Positions 34,712-45,993 of a stretch of 64,000 nucleotides of DNA are shown one piece after another (position 1 is the stretch's first letter; every line of letters begins with the position of its first letter). Location: the NCBI RefSeq assembly GCF_002911665.1, contig NZ_MTBP01000001.1, forward strand, positions 682,001 through 746,000, written 5' to 3'. The notes below the pieces were generated by a model. The model worked only from the letters and a program-made list of their open reading frames with translations. It was not told the origin of the DNA and did not search any database. Made by a program: the position numbers and the translations under genes. The DNA comes from Actinomadura rubteroloni. Lineage in GTDB: Bacteria > Actinomycetota > Actinomycetes > Streptosporangiales > Streptosporangiaceae.

Positions 34712-35836
34712 GTGTACGTCGCCCACCTGTCGCTTCAGGACTTCCGCTCCTACGCCACCGCCGAGGTCGCGTTCGAGCCCGGCGTGACCGCGTTCGTGGG
34801 GCCGAACGGGCAGGGCAAGACGAACCTGGTGGAGGCCGTCGGGTACGTCGCGGCGCACGGCAGCCACCGCGCGTCGTCCGACGCGCCGCTCGTCCGGCAG
34901 GGGGCGCCGCGCGCGGTCGTCCGCGCGGGTCTGGTCAAGGACGGGCGCAAGGCCCTGGTCGAACTGGAGATCAACCCGGGGAGGGCGAACCGGGCGCGGC
35001 TGAACCGCTCCCCCGTCCCCCGCCCGCGCGAGATCCTGGGGATGCTGCGGACCGTCCTGTTCGCCCCCGAGGACCTCTCCCTGGTCAAGGGCGACCCCGG
35101 AGAGCGCCGCCGGTTCCTGGACGAGCTGCTGACGCTGCGCGCCCCGCGCTTCGCGGGCGTCCGCTCCGACTACGACCGCGTGCTCAAGCAGCGGAACGCG
35201 CTGCTGAAATCGGCGGCGGCGCACCGCCGGGCACCCGGCGCGGAGGTCATCGCGACGCTGGAGGTCTGGGACGCGCACCTCGCCCGCACCGGCGCCGAAC
35301 TGCTCGCGGCGCGGCTGGAGCTGACGGCGGCGCTGCGTCCGCTCGCCGCCGCCGCGTACGCCGAGCTGGCCCCGCACTCGGACGCCGCGGCCCTCCGCTA
35401 CCGCAGCTCGCTCGGCGACGAGGAGTTGTCCACAGACCGGGGACAACTCGCGGACCGCCTGTTGACGGCCGTCGCGGACGCGCGCAAACAGGAGCTGGAA
35501 CGCGGCGTCAGCCTGGTCGGCCCGCACCGCGACGAACTGCTGCTCGGCCTCGGCGACCTGCCCGCGCGCGGCTACGCCAGCCACGGCGAGTCCTGGTCGT
35601 TCGCGCTCGCGCTGCGGCTGGCGGCGTTCGAGCTGCTGCGCGCGGACGGCGACGACCCCGTCCTCATCCTGGACGACGTGTTCGCCGAACTGGACGCGGG
35701 CCGCCGCAGCCGCCTCGCCACGATGGTCGCCCCGGCCGAACAGGTCCTGATCACCGCGGCCGTCCCCGCCGACGTCCCCACCGAACTGACCGGAATGTCG
35801 TACGCGGTGGCGGACGGCAAGATCGTCCCCGCCTGA
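34712..35836 (+). CDS. recF: DNA replication/repair protein RecF
   Basis: A 374-residue SMC-like ATPase that helps RecA load at gaps. Motifs are Walker [17 protein letters not shown], the ABC signature region [17 protein letters not shown] and Walker [21 protein letters not shown] 34712 begins the canonical [14 protein letters not shown]; longer frames upstream lack it. A perfect TTGTCCACA (35426-35434) lies within the gene. It is followed after 16 nt by dciA. Confidence 0.95.
   Translation: MYVAHLSLQDFRSYATAEVAFEPGVTAFVGPNGQGKTNLVEAVGYVAAHGSHRASSDAPLVRQGAPRAVVRAGLVKDGRKALVELEINPGRANRARLNRSPVPRPREILGMLRTVLFAPEDLSLVKGDPGERRRFLDELLTLRAPRFAGVRSDYDRVLKQRNALLKSAAAHRRAPGAEVIATLEVWDAHLARTGAELLAARLELTAALRPLAAAAYAELAPHSDAAALRYRSSLGDEELSTDRGQLADRLLTAVADARKQELERGVSLVGPHRDELLLGLGDLPARGYASHGESWSFALALRLAAFELLRADGDDPVLILDDVFAELDAGRRSRLATMVAPAEQVLITAAVPADVPTELTGMSYAVADGKIVPA
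35426..35434. promoter_or_regulatory. perfect DnaA box inside recF
   Basis: TTGTCCACA within the coding sequence. Function is uncertain. Confidence 0.4.
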
Positions 35837-35852
35837 CGCCCGGGAGGAACCC

Positions 35853-36443
35853 ATGACCGACGATCCCCAGCCTGTGGACGACATCCCCGTCCCGCGTACG
35901 ACCCGTCCGCAGCCGACGGACGACGCCGTGCCCGCGAGCGGAGACGCCGCGCCCGCCGCGCCGGGTGGGGGCGGGGGTGCCGTCAAGTCGGGGGCGGATC
36001 TGGCGCGGGAGGCGCTGGCGCAGGCCAAGGCGGACGCCCGCAAGCGCGGCACCCTGCCGGGCCAGGGCAAGAAGAGGGCGCGGGTGCCGGCGCCGGGGCG
36101 GATGCCGGGGCGCGGCGGGGATCCGCGCCCGTTCGGGGGCGCGATCCGCGACCTGCTGGCCGACCGGGGCTGGGAGCAGCGCGCGGCGGTCGGCGGGGTG
36201 TTCGGGAACTGGCCGGGCATCGTCGGGCCGGTCCTCGCCGAGCACACGCGGCCGGAGCGGTTCGAGGACGGCGAACTGGTCATCGCCGCCGACTCGCCGA
36301 CGTGGGCGACGCAGGTCCGGTCGCTGGCGGCCCAGCTCGTCCGACGGCTGAACCAGGAGCTGGGGCAGGGCACGGTGAAGCGGGTCAAGGTGGTGGGTCC
36401 GGCGACGGCTCCGCGCCGTCCGGGCGGCTGGCGGGTGCGCTGA
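35853..36443 (+). CDS. DciA-family (DUF721) helicase-loading accessory protein
   Basis: A 196-residue protein. A disordered Pro/Ala/Gly-rich N-terminal half, with a Lys/Arg-rich patch, precedes the DUF721 domain (GGAIRDLLADRGWEQRAAVG, VFGNWPGIVGPVLAEHT, LVIAADSPTWATQVRSLAAQ). DciA proteins recruit the replicative helicase DnaB in bacteria without DnaC. Its place between recF and gyrB is conserved in actinobacteria. GGGAGGA precedes ATG 35853. Confidence 0.85.
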   Translation: MTDDPQPVDDIPVPRTTRPQPTDDAVPASGDAAPAAPGGGGGAVKSGADLAREALAQAKADARKRGTLPGQGKKRARVPAPGRMPGRGGDPRPFGGAIRDLLADRGWEQRAAVGGVFGNWPGIVGPVLAEHTRPERFEDGELVIAADSPTWATQVRSLAAQLVRRLNQELGQGTVKRVKVVGPATAPRRPGGWRVR

Positions 36444-38769
<2,326 letters not shown>

Positions 38770-38815
38770 GCGCCCGCCGAACTCTCTTCCCACCACGTAG
38801 AACGAGGTCTTGCAA

Positions 38816-41326
38816 GTGACGGACGTGACCACCGAGGGCGGAGCGCCCGGCGAGCGGATCGAGCCGGTCGACCTCCAGGTCTCGATGCAGAAGAGCTACC
38901 TGGACTACGCGATGTCGGTTATCGTCTCGCGTGCGCTCCCCGATGTCCGGGACGGCCTGAAGCCGGTGCACCGCCGCGTCATGTACGCGATGTACGACGG
39001 CGGCTACCGCCCCGACCGCGGCTACTTCAAGTGCGCCCGCGTCGTCGGCGACGTCATGGGGAACTACCACCCCCACGGCGACTCCCCGATCTACGACGCG
39101 CTCGTCCGGCTCGCGCAGCCGTGGGCGCTGCGGTACCCGCTGGTCGACGGCAACGGCAACTTCGGGTCGCGCGGCAACGACCCCGCGGCCGCGATGCGGT
39201 ACACCGAGTGCCGCATGGCGCCGCTGTCGATGGAGTTGCTCCGCGACATCGACAAGGAGACCGTCGACTTCTCCCCCAACTACGACGGCCGGTCCGCCGA
39301 ACCGGACGTCCTGCCGTCGCGGTACCCGAACCTGCTGATCAACGGGTCGGCGGGCATCGCGGTCGGGATGGCGACGAACATCCCGCCGCACAACCTGCGC
39401 GAGGTCGCCGAGGGCGTCCAGTGGTTCCTGGAGAACTACGGCGCGTCCGACGAGGAACTGCTCGAAGCCCTCATCGAGCGGATCAAGGGGCCGGACTTCC
39501 CCACCGCCGGGCTGATCGTCGGCCGCAAGGGCATCGACGAGGCGTACCGCACCGGGCGCGGCTCGATCACGATGCGCGCGGTGGTCGAGGTCGAGGAGAT
39601 CCAGAACCGGACGTGCCTCGTCGTCACCGAGCTGCCATACCAGGTCAACCCGGACAATCTCGCGCTGAAGATCGCCGAGCTGGTCAAGGACGGCAAGCTC
39701 GACGGGGTCGCCGACGTCCGGGACGAGACGTCCGGGCGCACCGGGCAGCGGCTGGTGATCGTCCTCAAGCGGGACGCGGTCGCGAAGGTCGTCCTCAACA
39801 ACCTCTACAAGCACACGCAGCTCCAGGAGACGTTCGGCGCGAACATGCTCGCGCTGGTGGACGGCGTGCCGCGCACGCTGCGCCTCGACCAGTTCATCCG
39901 GCACTGGGTGGACCACCAGATCGAGGTCATCGTCCGGCGCACCCGGTACCTGCTGCGCAAGGCCGAGGAGCGCGCCCACATCCTGCGCGCCCTGCTCAAG
40001 GCGCTGGACCGCATCGACGAGGTCATCGCGCTGATCCGCCGGTCGCCGTCCGCGCAGGAGGCGCAGCAGGGCCTGATGACGCTGCTGGAGATCGACGAGA
40101 TCCAGGCGCAGGCCATCCTGGACATGCAGCTCCGCAAGCTCGCCGCCCTGGAGCGCCAGGCGATCACCGACGAGCACGACAGGCTCATGGCGGAGATCAC
40201 CGACTACAACGCCATCCTCGCGTCGCCGGAGCGGCAGCGGAGGATCATCGGTGACGAACTGGCTCCGATCGTGGAGAAGTTCGGCGACGAGCGGCGCACC
40301 GAGATCATCCCGTTCGACGGCGACGTGTCCTACGAGGACCTCATCGCCGAAGAGGACGTCGTCGTCACGATCACGCGCGGCGGCTACGCCAAGCGCACCC
40401 GCACCGACCACTACCGGGCGCAGCGGCGCGGCGGGAAGGGCGTGCGCGGGGCGCAGCTCAAGCAGGACGACATCGTGGACCACTTCTTCGTGACCACGAC
40501 CCACCACTGGATCCTGTTCTTCACCAACAAGGGCCGGGTGTACCGGGCGAAGGCATACGAACTGCCCGACTCCGGGCGGGACTCGCGGGGCCAGCACGTC
40601 GCGAACCTGCTCGCCTTCCAGCCGGACGAGCGCATCGCCCAGGTCATGGACCTGCGGGACTACGACGTCGCGCCGTATCTCGTCCTCGCCACCAAGCGCG
40701 GCCGGGTCAAGAAGACCGCCCTGCGCGACTTCGACTCCCCGCGCACCGGCGGCATCATCGCGATCAACCTCCTGGACGACGACGAGCTGATCGCGGCGCG
40801 GCTCGTCTCCGGCTCCGACGACCTGATCATGGTGTCGACCGGCGCGCAGGCCATCCGGTTCCCCGCCGACGACGACGAGCTGCGTCCGATGGGCCGCGCC
40901 ACCAGCGGCGTCATCGGGATGCGGTTCGACCCCGAGCACGAGGTGCTCAACATGCTCGTCGTCCAGGACAACGGGCAGGACGTCCTGGTCGCCACCGAGG
41001 GCGGCTACGCCAAGCGCACCCCGATCGACCAGTACCCGCGGCAGGGGCGCGGGGGCAAGGGCGTGCTCACCGCTAAGATCGTCCAGACCCGCGGGAGGCT
41101 GGTGGGCGCCCTGATGGCCGGGCCGGACGACGAGGTGTTCGCGATGACCGCGAGCGGCGGCGTCATCCGCACCCGGGCCGCCGAGATCAAGCAGTCCGGC
41201 CGGCAGACGATGGGCGTCCGGCTCATGAGCCTCGGCGAAGGCGGCAGCATCGTCGCCATCGCGAGGAACGTAGAGTCCGAGGTGGATGCGGACGATGCCG
41301 AGGTCGAGGCGACCGAAGGTGACTGA
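38816..41326 (+). CDS. gyrA: DNA gyrase subunit A
   Basis: An 836-residue DNA-breaking subunit. GTG 38816 is preferred to TTG 38810 because GAGG lies 8 nt before it. Catalytic tyrosine Y129 sits in AMRYTECRM. The quinolone region [11 protein letters not shown] has S90 and D94, the susceptible-type residues (M. tuberculosis has Ala at 90). The C-terminal beta-pinwheel has the GyrA box QRRGGKG (536-542), needed for negative supercoiling. It forms an operon with gyrB and DUF3566. Confidence 0.97.
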   Translation: MTDVTTEGGAPGERIEPVDLQVSMQKSYLDYAMSVIVSRALPDVRDGLKPVHRRVMYAMYDGGYRPDRGYFKCARVVGDVMGNYHPHGDSPIYDALVRLAQPWALRYPLVDGNGNFGSRGNDPAAAMRYTECRMAPLSMELLRDIDKETVDFSPNYDGRSAEPDVLPSRYPNLLINGSAGIAVGMATNIPPHNLREVAEGVQWFLENYGASDEELLEALIERIKGPDFPTAGLIVGRKGIDEAYRTGRGSITMRAVVEVEEIQNRTCLVVTELPYQVNPDNLALKIAELVKDGKLDGVADVRDETSGRTGQRLVIVLKRDAVAKVVLNNLYKHTQLQETFGANMLALVDGVPRTLRLDQFIRHWVDHQIEVIVRRTRYLLRKAEERAHILRALLKALDRIDEVIALIRRSPSAQEAQQGLMTLLEIDEIQAQAILDMQLRKLAALERQAITDEHDRLMAEITDYNAILASPERQRRIIGDELAPIVEKFGDERRTEIIPFDGDVSYEDLIAEEDVVVTITRGGYAKRTRTDHYRAQRRGGKGVRGAQLKQDDIVDHFFVTTTHHWILFFTNKGRVYRAKAYELPDSGRDSRGQHVANLLAFQPDERIAQVMDLRDYDVAPYLVLATKRGRVKKTALRDFDSPRTGGIIAINLLDDDELIAARLVSGSDDLIMVSTGAQAIRFPADDDELRPMGRATSGVIGMRFDPEHEVLNMLVVQDNGQDVLVATEGGYAKRTPIDQYPRQGRGGKGVLTAKIVQTRGRLVGALMAGPDDEVFAMTASGGVIRTRAAEIKQSGRQTMGVRLMSLGEGGSIVAIARNVESEVDADDAEVEATEGD

Positions 41327-41347
41327 GTCCGCTGAGCAGGAGGACAT

Positions 41348-42391
41348 GTGACCAGCCAGCCCGGCGGCGACAACGAACCCGCCAAGCCCTCCGGAGGTAG
41401 GCCGAAACCGCCCGGGACGCCGCGCAGAACGGGTGCGAACCCGTCCGGCGGACGGCCGGGTGCGGCCAAGCGGAACGGTTCGGGCTCCGGCTCGTCGGGC
41501 TCGCCGGGTTCGGGCTCGGGTTCGCCGGGCTCGGGGGGACGCTCCCGCAACGGATCGGGGGCGTCCCGCAACGGGGGGCGCCCCGGCGGGAAGCCCAAGC
41601 CGTCGGCCACGCCCGACCCGGCGCCCGCCGCCGAGGAGACGGCGACCGACCTCCCCGTTCGCCCCGACGCCCCGGCCGATCTCCCGGGCCCCGATCCCGA
41701 GCCGGTGCCGGTGGGCTCGTCGTCGCGGAGCACGGACGCGCCCGCCTGGACGCAGCCCAAAGAGCCCGGCGGGTCGGTGTCGGCGGCGCGGACCGGCCCG
41801 CAGCCCGCGGTGCGCGCGGACGATCCGTTGCCGTCCTCCTCGCCGTCGGCGTTCGGGGGGCCGCTGCCCCCGTCGTCCGCCGGCCCGCGGACGTCGGGGC
41901 AGAACCGCGTGCCGGGCTTCGGGGCGTCGCTGCGGGACCGGTTCATGGGGTCGCCGTCGCGTCCGTCCGATTCGTCCCGGCCGGGGTCCGGCGGGGCCAC
42001 CGGGTCCGGCGGCAAGCCCGCGCGCAAGGCGCAGCTCCAGCTGGCGCGGCTCGAACCGTGGTCGGTCATGAAGTTCAGCTTCATGATGTCGCTGGTGTGC
42101 TTCGTGGTGCTGATCGTCGCGGTGGTCGTCCTGTACGCGATCCTCGCCGGCCTCGGCGTGTTCGACGCGATCGGCGACACCGTCAACAGCGTCACCAAGA
42201 ACCCGGGCGACAACGGGGGCGTGGACGCGGGGAACTGGTTCTCCTTCTCCCGCGTCTTCGGCTACACCGTCCTCGTCGGCGCGCTGAACGTCCTGCTGAT
42301 CACGGCCCTGTCGACGGTCGGCTCGGTCATCTACAACCTCGCCGCCGACGTCGTCGGGGGCATCGAGGTCACCCTCAAGGAAGCCGAATAA
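41348..42391 (+). CDS. DUF3566 membrane protein downstream of gyrA
   Basis: A 347-residue protein. About 235 residues of Gly/Pro/Ser/Arg-rich disordered sequence precede the DUF3566 domain (ARLEPWSVMKFSFMMSLVCF). The domain has two membrane segments (CFVVLIVAVVVLYAILAGLG and YTVLVGALNVLLITALSTVG) and ends with GGIEVTLKE. The family is encoded after gyrA across actinobacteria, and related mycobacterial proteins are linked to the cell pole and wall machinery. Start GTG 41348 has GGAGGA upstream. Confidence 0.88.
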   Translation: MTSQPGGDNEPAKPSGGRPKPPGTPRRTGANPSGGRPGAAKRNGSGSGSSGSPGSGSGSPGSGGRSRNGSGASRNGGRPGGKPKPSATPDPAPAAEETATDLPVRPDAPADLPGPDPEPVPVGSSSRSTDAPAWTQPKEPGGSVSAARTGPQPAVRADDPLPSSSPSAFGGPLPPSSAGPRTSGQNRVPGFGASLRDRFMGSPSRPSDSSRPGSGGATGSGGKPARKAQLQLARLEPWSVMKFSFMMSLVCFVVLIVAVVVLYAILAGLGVFDAIGDTVNSVTKNPGDNGGVDAGNWFSFSRVFGYTVLVGALNVLLITALSTVGSVIYNLAADVVGGIEVTLKEAE

Positions 42392-42531
42392 CCCCCCGGC
42401 ACACCTGATCACCGGCGCGGCCAGCTCCCAGGCCGCCGCCCCCCGCCACCCCCTTCCCCGCCACGCGCGACGAGGCCGAACGCCCCGCGCCGCCGCCCGT
42501 AACGGATTACCGGTTACCTCGCCGGATGGGG

Positions 42532-42537
42532 TAATCT
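42532..42537 (+). promoter_or_regulatory. possible -10 element of tRNA-Ile promoter
   Basis: TAATCT about 32 nt before the tRNA, with TTACCG (42507-42512) as a poor -35 at 19-nt spacing. It is the most AT-rich spot of the gyrA-tRNA gap. Confidence 0.3.
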
Positions 42538-42569
42538 CTCGTTGCGCCGCCGGAGAGCGGCGCACATCC

Positions 42570-42643
42570 GGGCCTATAGCTCAGTCGGTTAGAGCGCATC
42601 CCTGATAAGGATGAGGCCGGTGGTTCAAGTCCACCTAGGCCCA
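42570..42643 (+). tRNA. tRNA-Ile (GAT)
   Basis: 74-nt cloverleaf. The acceptor pairs GGGCCTA with TAGGCCC, with discriminator A. The D-arm is GCTC/GAGC. The anticodon stem CATCC/GGATG encloses CTGATAA with anticodon GAT at 42604-42606, and the T-arm is GGTGG-TTCAAGT-CCACC. CCA is not encoded. A tRNA-Ile after gyrA is conserved in actinobacteria; the tRNA-Ala that often follows is absent here. Confidence 0.97.
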
Positions 42644-42730
42644 CATGTTCGCTGCCCGAGGCAGCTTCCCACAGAGCCCGTGTTGACTCGGGGGAACACC
42701 CCCGGGGCCCACCCCGGACTCTTCACTTTC

Positions 42731-42766
42731 AGGTCGGCGGAACCTTCCGCCGACCTTCTTCTTTGT
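42731..42766 (+). terminator. intrinsic terminator after tRNA-Ile
   Basis: Perfect 12-bp stem AGGTCGGCGGAA / TTCCGCCGACCT with a CC loop, followed by TCTTCTTT. Confidence 0.8.
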
Positions 42767-42770
42767 CCCG

Positions 42771-43559
42771 TCACCCGCGCAGGAACTCCACCAGGACGGG
42801 GATCAGCGCGTCCGGGCTCGGGCCGTGGTCCTGGCCGGGCAGGATGCGGCGGGCGGCGTTCGGGAGCGCGGCGGCCGTGGCGTCGGCGGCCTCGGGCATG
42901 CCGGGGAACGTCCGGTCGCCCGAGTAGACGATCGCCGGGACGGTCACGTCGGCCCACCGCGCCCGCCAGTCCGGGTCGGTGTTGATCTCGTGGACGGCCG
43001 ACAGGTCGTAGACCAGCGTCGGCGCCACCGAGATCATCGTTGGCCACCACGGCTCGGCGGCCATGCCGTCCACGATCTCGGCCGGGACGCCGATCACCGT
43101 GCTCATGTTGTAGCGCATCGCGTCCTCGTTGCGGCCCTCGGCCAGCAGGCCGCGCAGGACGTCGATGTGGTGCGCCTGGTCGACCCCGGCGAAGAACGGC
43201 GGCTCGTAGAGCGCGAGGGCGGTCACGCCGACGTCGGCGGTGGCCGCCGCCAGCGCGACCGTCGCGCCGGACGAGCTGGAGTACAGCGTCGCCGCGCCGC
43301 CGACGGCCTCGATCAGCGCCGCGACGTCCTCGACCTCGCGGTCCAGCGACCAGGGCGCCGTGTCCCCGGACGGCCCGCGCCCCCGCCGGTCGTAGTTGAC
43401 GGCCGTGAACCCTTCGTCGCCGAGTCGCTTCACCGCCTCCGCGGTGCGCGGGTCGATGGCGCGGAACTGCGTGGCGCCGCCGATGAAGACGACGGCCGGC
43501 CCGTCGCCGTGCCGGTCGTAGTCGATCAGCGTGCCGTCCGCCGACGTCACCGTGCTCAT
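42771..43559 (-). CDS. alpha/beta hydrolase
   Basis: A 262-residue alpha/beta-fold protein. VVFIGGATQFRAID gives the oxyanion region, NYDRRGRGPSGD the conserved strand and loop, and YSSSSGATVALAAA the nucleophile elbow (here S-S-S-G-A rather than G-x-S-x-G). An Asp in YSGDRTFPGMPEA and a His in GQDHGPSPD complete the triad. ATG 43559 has GGAGGAG upstream. The substrate is unknown. Confidence 0.8.
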   Translation of the reverse strand: MSTVTSADGTLIDYDRHGDGPAVVFIGGATQFRAIDPRTAEAVKRLGDEGFTAVNYDRRGRGPSGDTAPWSLDREVEDVAALIEAVGGAATLYSSSSGATVALAAATADVGVTALALYEPPFFAGVDQAHHIDVLRGLLAEGRNEDAMRYNMSTVIGVPAEIVDGMAAEPWWPTMISVAPTLVYDLSAVHEINTDPDWRARWADVTVPAIVYSGDRTFPGMPEAADATAAALPNAARRILPGQDHGPSPDALIPVLVEFLRG

Positions 43560-43802
43560 GCCCTTGCTCCTCCGGTCGTAGCCGAACGCGGACCGGGGGC
43601 GGCCCCGCGACCACACCCTGGCACGCACCACTGACAGATTCGCCGATCCCCTGTCTGACCAGGCACGAAACGTTCGGTGTCGACTCCAGGATCACGTCCG
43701 GCCGGCTCGTCCCGCTCCCGCGCCTCGTGCGCGACTCGTCCGGCCGGTACGGCGGGGTGCATGCGGGCAGGCGGGAACCGATGACGCAGCGTCCGCCGGA
43801 GG

Positions 43803-44693
43803 TCAGCGGGCGGTGGACGAGCCGACGCGGTAGGCGGCCAGGGTCAGGTCGGCCATCGCGCGTTCGCCGTTCTGGTTGGGGTGCGCGGGGGCCGCCCACT
43901 GGGTGGGGACGCCCTCGATCCAGCGCTTGGACCCGTCCGGCTGGCACGTGTCGTGGCCCGGCGCGGTGGTGTCCACGACGGTGACGCCGTTCTTCGCCGC
44001 CTCGTCCTTCAGCATGCCGTTGAGCTGCGACTGGACGCCGCGCAGGTAGGGGACGTCACCCTTCGCGATCGGTACCCAGGGGAAACAACCGGTGCCCTCC
44101 GCCGGGAGGATGAGCGGGTACAGGAGCAGGAAGACCTTCGCGTTCGGCGATCGCTCGTGGATTCCCGCGAGGGCGCGACCGACGTCCGGTGCGGCCTTGG
44201 CGATGCTCTGCTGGAACGGGTCCGTGCCGTCGGCGGTGAGCGAGTCCTTGCACGGGGAGCCGTCCGGGGCGCTGTAGCTGAGCGTGAAGCACTTCACCGC
44301 CTTGCTGAAGCCGATGTCGTTGCCGCCGATCGTCAGCGTGACGAGCGTCGTGTCGGCGGTGAGCGCGTCGAACTGCGGCGGGTTCGGGTCGCCGACGGAG
44401 AACGTCTGCGCGGACGTCATGTGGCCCGTCTTCGCGCCGCTGCAGCTCACGTCCTTGAACGACGCGGGTTTCAGGCTCTTGGCGATGAGCGTCGGGTAGT
44501 CGAGGTCGCCGCGGATGCAGCCGAGCGGCGAGCCGGGCTGGAGGAAGGACGTGAGCGGCGCGGCCGTGTACGAGTCCCCGAGGGCCACGTACCGGACGGG
44601 TTGTTCATCGGCGCGGGCGGCGGTGGCGCTGCCGGACGCGGCCGCGACCGCCGCGACCAGGGACATGAGCAGGGACGACGTGCGGCGCGGCAT
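43803..44693 (-). CDS. secreted SGNH/GDSL hydrolase
   Basis: A 296-residue esterase/lipase of the actinomycete SGNH family. A signal peptide (LLMSLVAAVAAASGSATAARA) precedes block I VALGDSYTA, the oxyanion block with cysteine pairs, block III LTIGGNDIGFS and block V AHPNQNGERAM with catalytic His. Six cysteines suggest three disulfides, as in Streptomyces lipases. ATG 44693 follows GGGAG. A GTGA-N6-TCAC motif 47 nt upstream (44740-44753) could be a Crp-type site. Confidence 0.87.
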   Translation of the reverse strand: MPRRTSSLLMSLVAAVAAASGSATAARADEQPVRYVALGDSYTAAPLTSFLQPGSPLGCIRGDLDYPTLIAKSLKPASFKDVSCSGAKTGHMTSAQTFSVGDPNPPQFDALTADTTLVTLTIGGNDIGFSKAVKCFTLSYSAPDGSPCKDSLTADGTDPFQQSIAKAAPDVGRALAGIHERSPNAKVFLLLYPLILPAEGTGCFPWVPIAKGDVPYLRGVQSQLNGMLKDEAAKNGVTVVDTTAPGHDTCQPDGSKRWIEGVPTQWAAPAHPNQNGERAMADLTLAAYRVGSSTAR

Positions 44694-44739
44694 GGGGGCT
44701 CCCGGGGCGGGGCGGTGGGGCAGCCGATTGTCCCGCATA

Positions 44740-44753
44740 GTGATGCGCGTCAC
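44740..44753. promoter_or_regulatory. possible Crp-type operator
   Basis: GTGA-TGCGCG-TCAC upstream of the SGNH hydrolase gene, flanked by CATA and CTATG. Chance occurrence is plausible. Confidence 0.25.
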
Positions 44754-45733
44754 CTATGTCCCGGAAGGCACGTTGTCGATCATTTTTCTGTCAGACCGGT
44801 GACGAGTTGCCCGGGGGCCGACGTCGGCCCCCAACTGGATCATCGGTGATCGGCGCCGTGTCCCTGACCTGGGGATGACGCTGCGTATAACGTGTGGACA
44901 CGTTCGCGCACAGGCTGTGGGCAGTCTGCCCGCGAGTTATCCACAACCTGTGGATCGTCTTGTCGCAACCCCTCTGACCTGCGACTTTGACGGTGGAAAG
45001 AGGGCTGTGATCGACAAGACCTGGGGACGGTCGGTGGATAACTCGTCGCCCACAGTGCATCCCGGTTGGGGACAAAGTCCGTCCACAGCCTGGGGACGGA
45101 CCGCGCGCGAGCCGCCGGGCCGCAGCGGATTGTGACGAAGTGGGTGATCTGTTCGGCGTGGCGAACGAGCCTCGGGGAGTCCGCCGTGTGGATCATTTCT
45201 TCTGGGGACGAACCTGGGGACCGACGGTGGGAAACGTTATCCACGGGACTTCGGCCGCTGTGGACCGAAGTTGCCCACAGCCTGTGGACGACAGGTGTAC
45301 ACAGTGCTAATTCGCCGGTGTTCTGGCTGGTCAGAACGTTATCCACCAGGTGGAAAACCGGCGGGCGCCTCTGGACGACGCTGGGGACGGCCGGTGGACA
45401 ACGGCGAGGGCCGTCGACGCACACCCTGTGCACGAAGTTATCCACAGCCTGTGGAAAGGGTGGACGTGGATCGGCCCGGTGGACAAGGCTCGACTCGGCG
45501 GCGCTCCAACCGCCGAACGACCGTGGAAAACCCGTCTATCTGGGGACATCACTGTGGACCGAACCGCCGCCATCGCCCGCCCACCAGCCTCTTCCGTTGT
45601 GGGAAACGTCATCCCCAGCCTGTGGATAACCACGCCTGCCTGTCCGAACGAGCGGTGGTCCGCCGAACGTCGCGCCGACACGCTTGCGAGGGGGTGCCGG
45701 AGGTGGTGGCATGGCGGTGACCTCGGGCTTTGC

Positions 45734-45748
45734 CGAACATATGTTCGA
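45734..45748. promoter_or_regulatory. LexA-type SOS box over the DUF6504 promoter
   Basis: CGAAC-ATAT-GTTCGA matches the actinobacterial SOS box (TCGAAC-N4-GTTCGA) at all but the first position. It overlaps the -35 region of a promoter whose -10 is TAGGCT (45757-45762). Transcription would start about 2-3 nt before the ATG at 45772. Confidence 0.65.
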
Positions 45749-45771
45749 TTCGGTGCTAGGCTCACGGACTC

Positions 45772-45993
45772 ATGGGGCAGCTTCTGAACGAGCCGGTCAT
45801 CGCCGAGCACGATCCGTCCGGGCGGCTCACGGCGTATCGCTGGCGGGGCGACCGGTACACCGTCGACGGGATTCTCAAGTCGTACGGCGCGCGGGTGTAC
45901 CGGGTCCGGGTCAGCGGGGCGGACGGTCGCGCGATCGTGGAACTGGGGCGTGACGCCGGTGACTGGCGGCTCCGGCACGTCTTCCCGGCCTGA
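45772..45993 (+). CDS. DUF6504 family protein
   Basis: A 73-residue all-beta-looking small protein: VIAEHDPSGRLTAYRWRGDR, YTVDGILKSYGARVYRVRV and WRLRHVFPA. It matches the short actinobacterial DUF6504 family, which I recall as often lying next to translesion-polymerase genes; no polymerase is nearby here. The LexA-type box at 45734 suggests DNA-damage control. There is no room for a ribosome-binding site after the predicted start of transcription, so the mRNA is probably leaderless. The AraC gene begins 44 nt before its stop. Confidence 0.75.
   Translation: MGQLLNEPVIAEHDPSGRLTAYRWRGDRYTVDGILKSYGARVYRVRVSGADGRAIVELGRDAGDWRLRHVFPA

Larger units (their letters stand above)
44694..45771. other. 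gene-free region with dense DnaA-box cluster
   Basis: About 1.08 kb with no convincing gene. From 44893 to 45629 it is packed with DnaA-box-like nonamers on both strands. Perfect TTATCCACA boxes are at 44937-44945, 45438-45446 and (as TGTGGATAA) 45621-45629. One-mismatch boxes include 44893, 45033, 45067, 45237, 45271, 45283, 45339, 45393 and 45478, with weaker ones between. The density rivals oriC 13 kb away, but there is no clear AT-rich opening element. It is most likely a DnaA-titration or regulatory locus; a second origin is less likely. Confidence 0.8.

Noticed and set aside
44840..45787. Overlapping open frames within the DnaA-box cluster
   Set aside because: Frames on both strands cover it, but none has a ribosome site with a known domain or typical codon use. 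The repeated box sequence explains the open frames.
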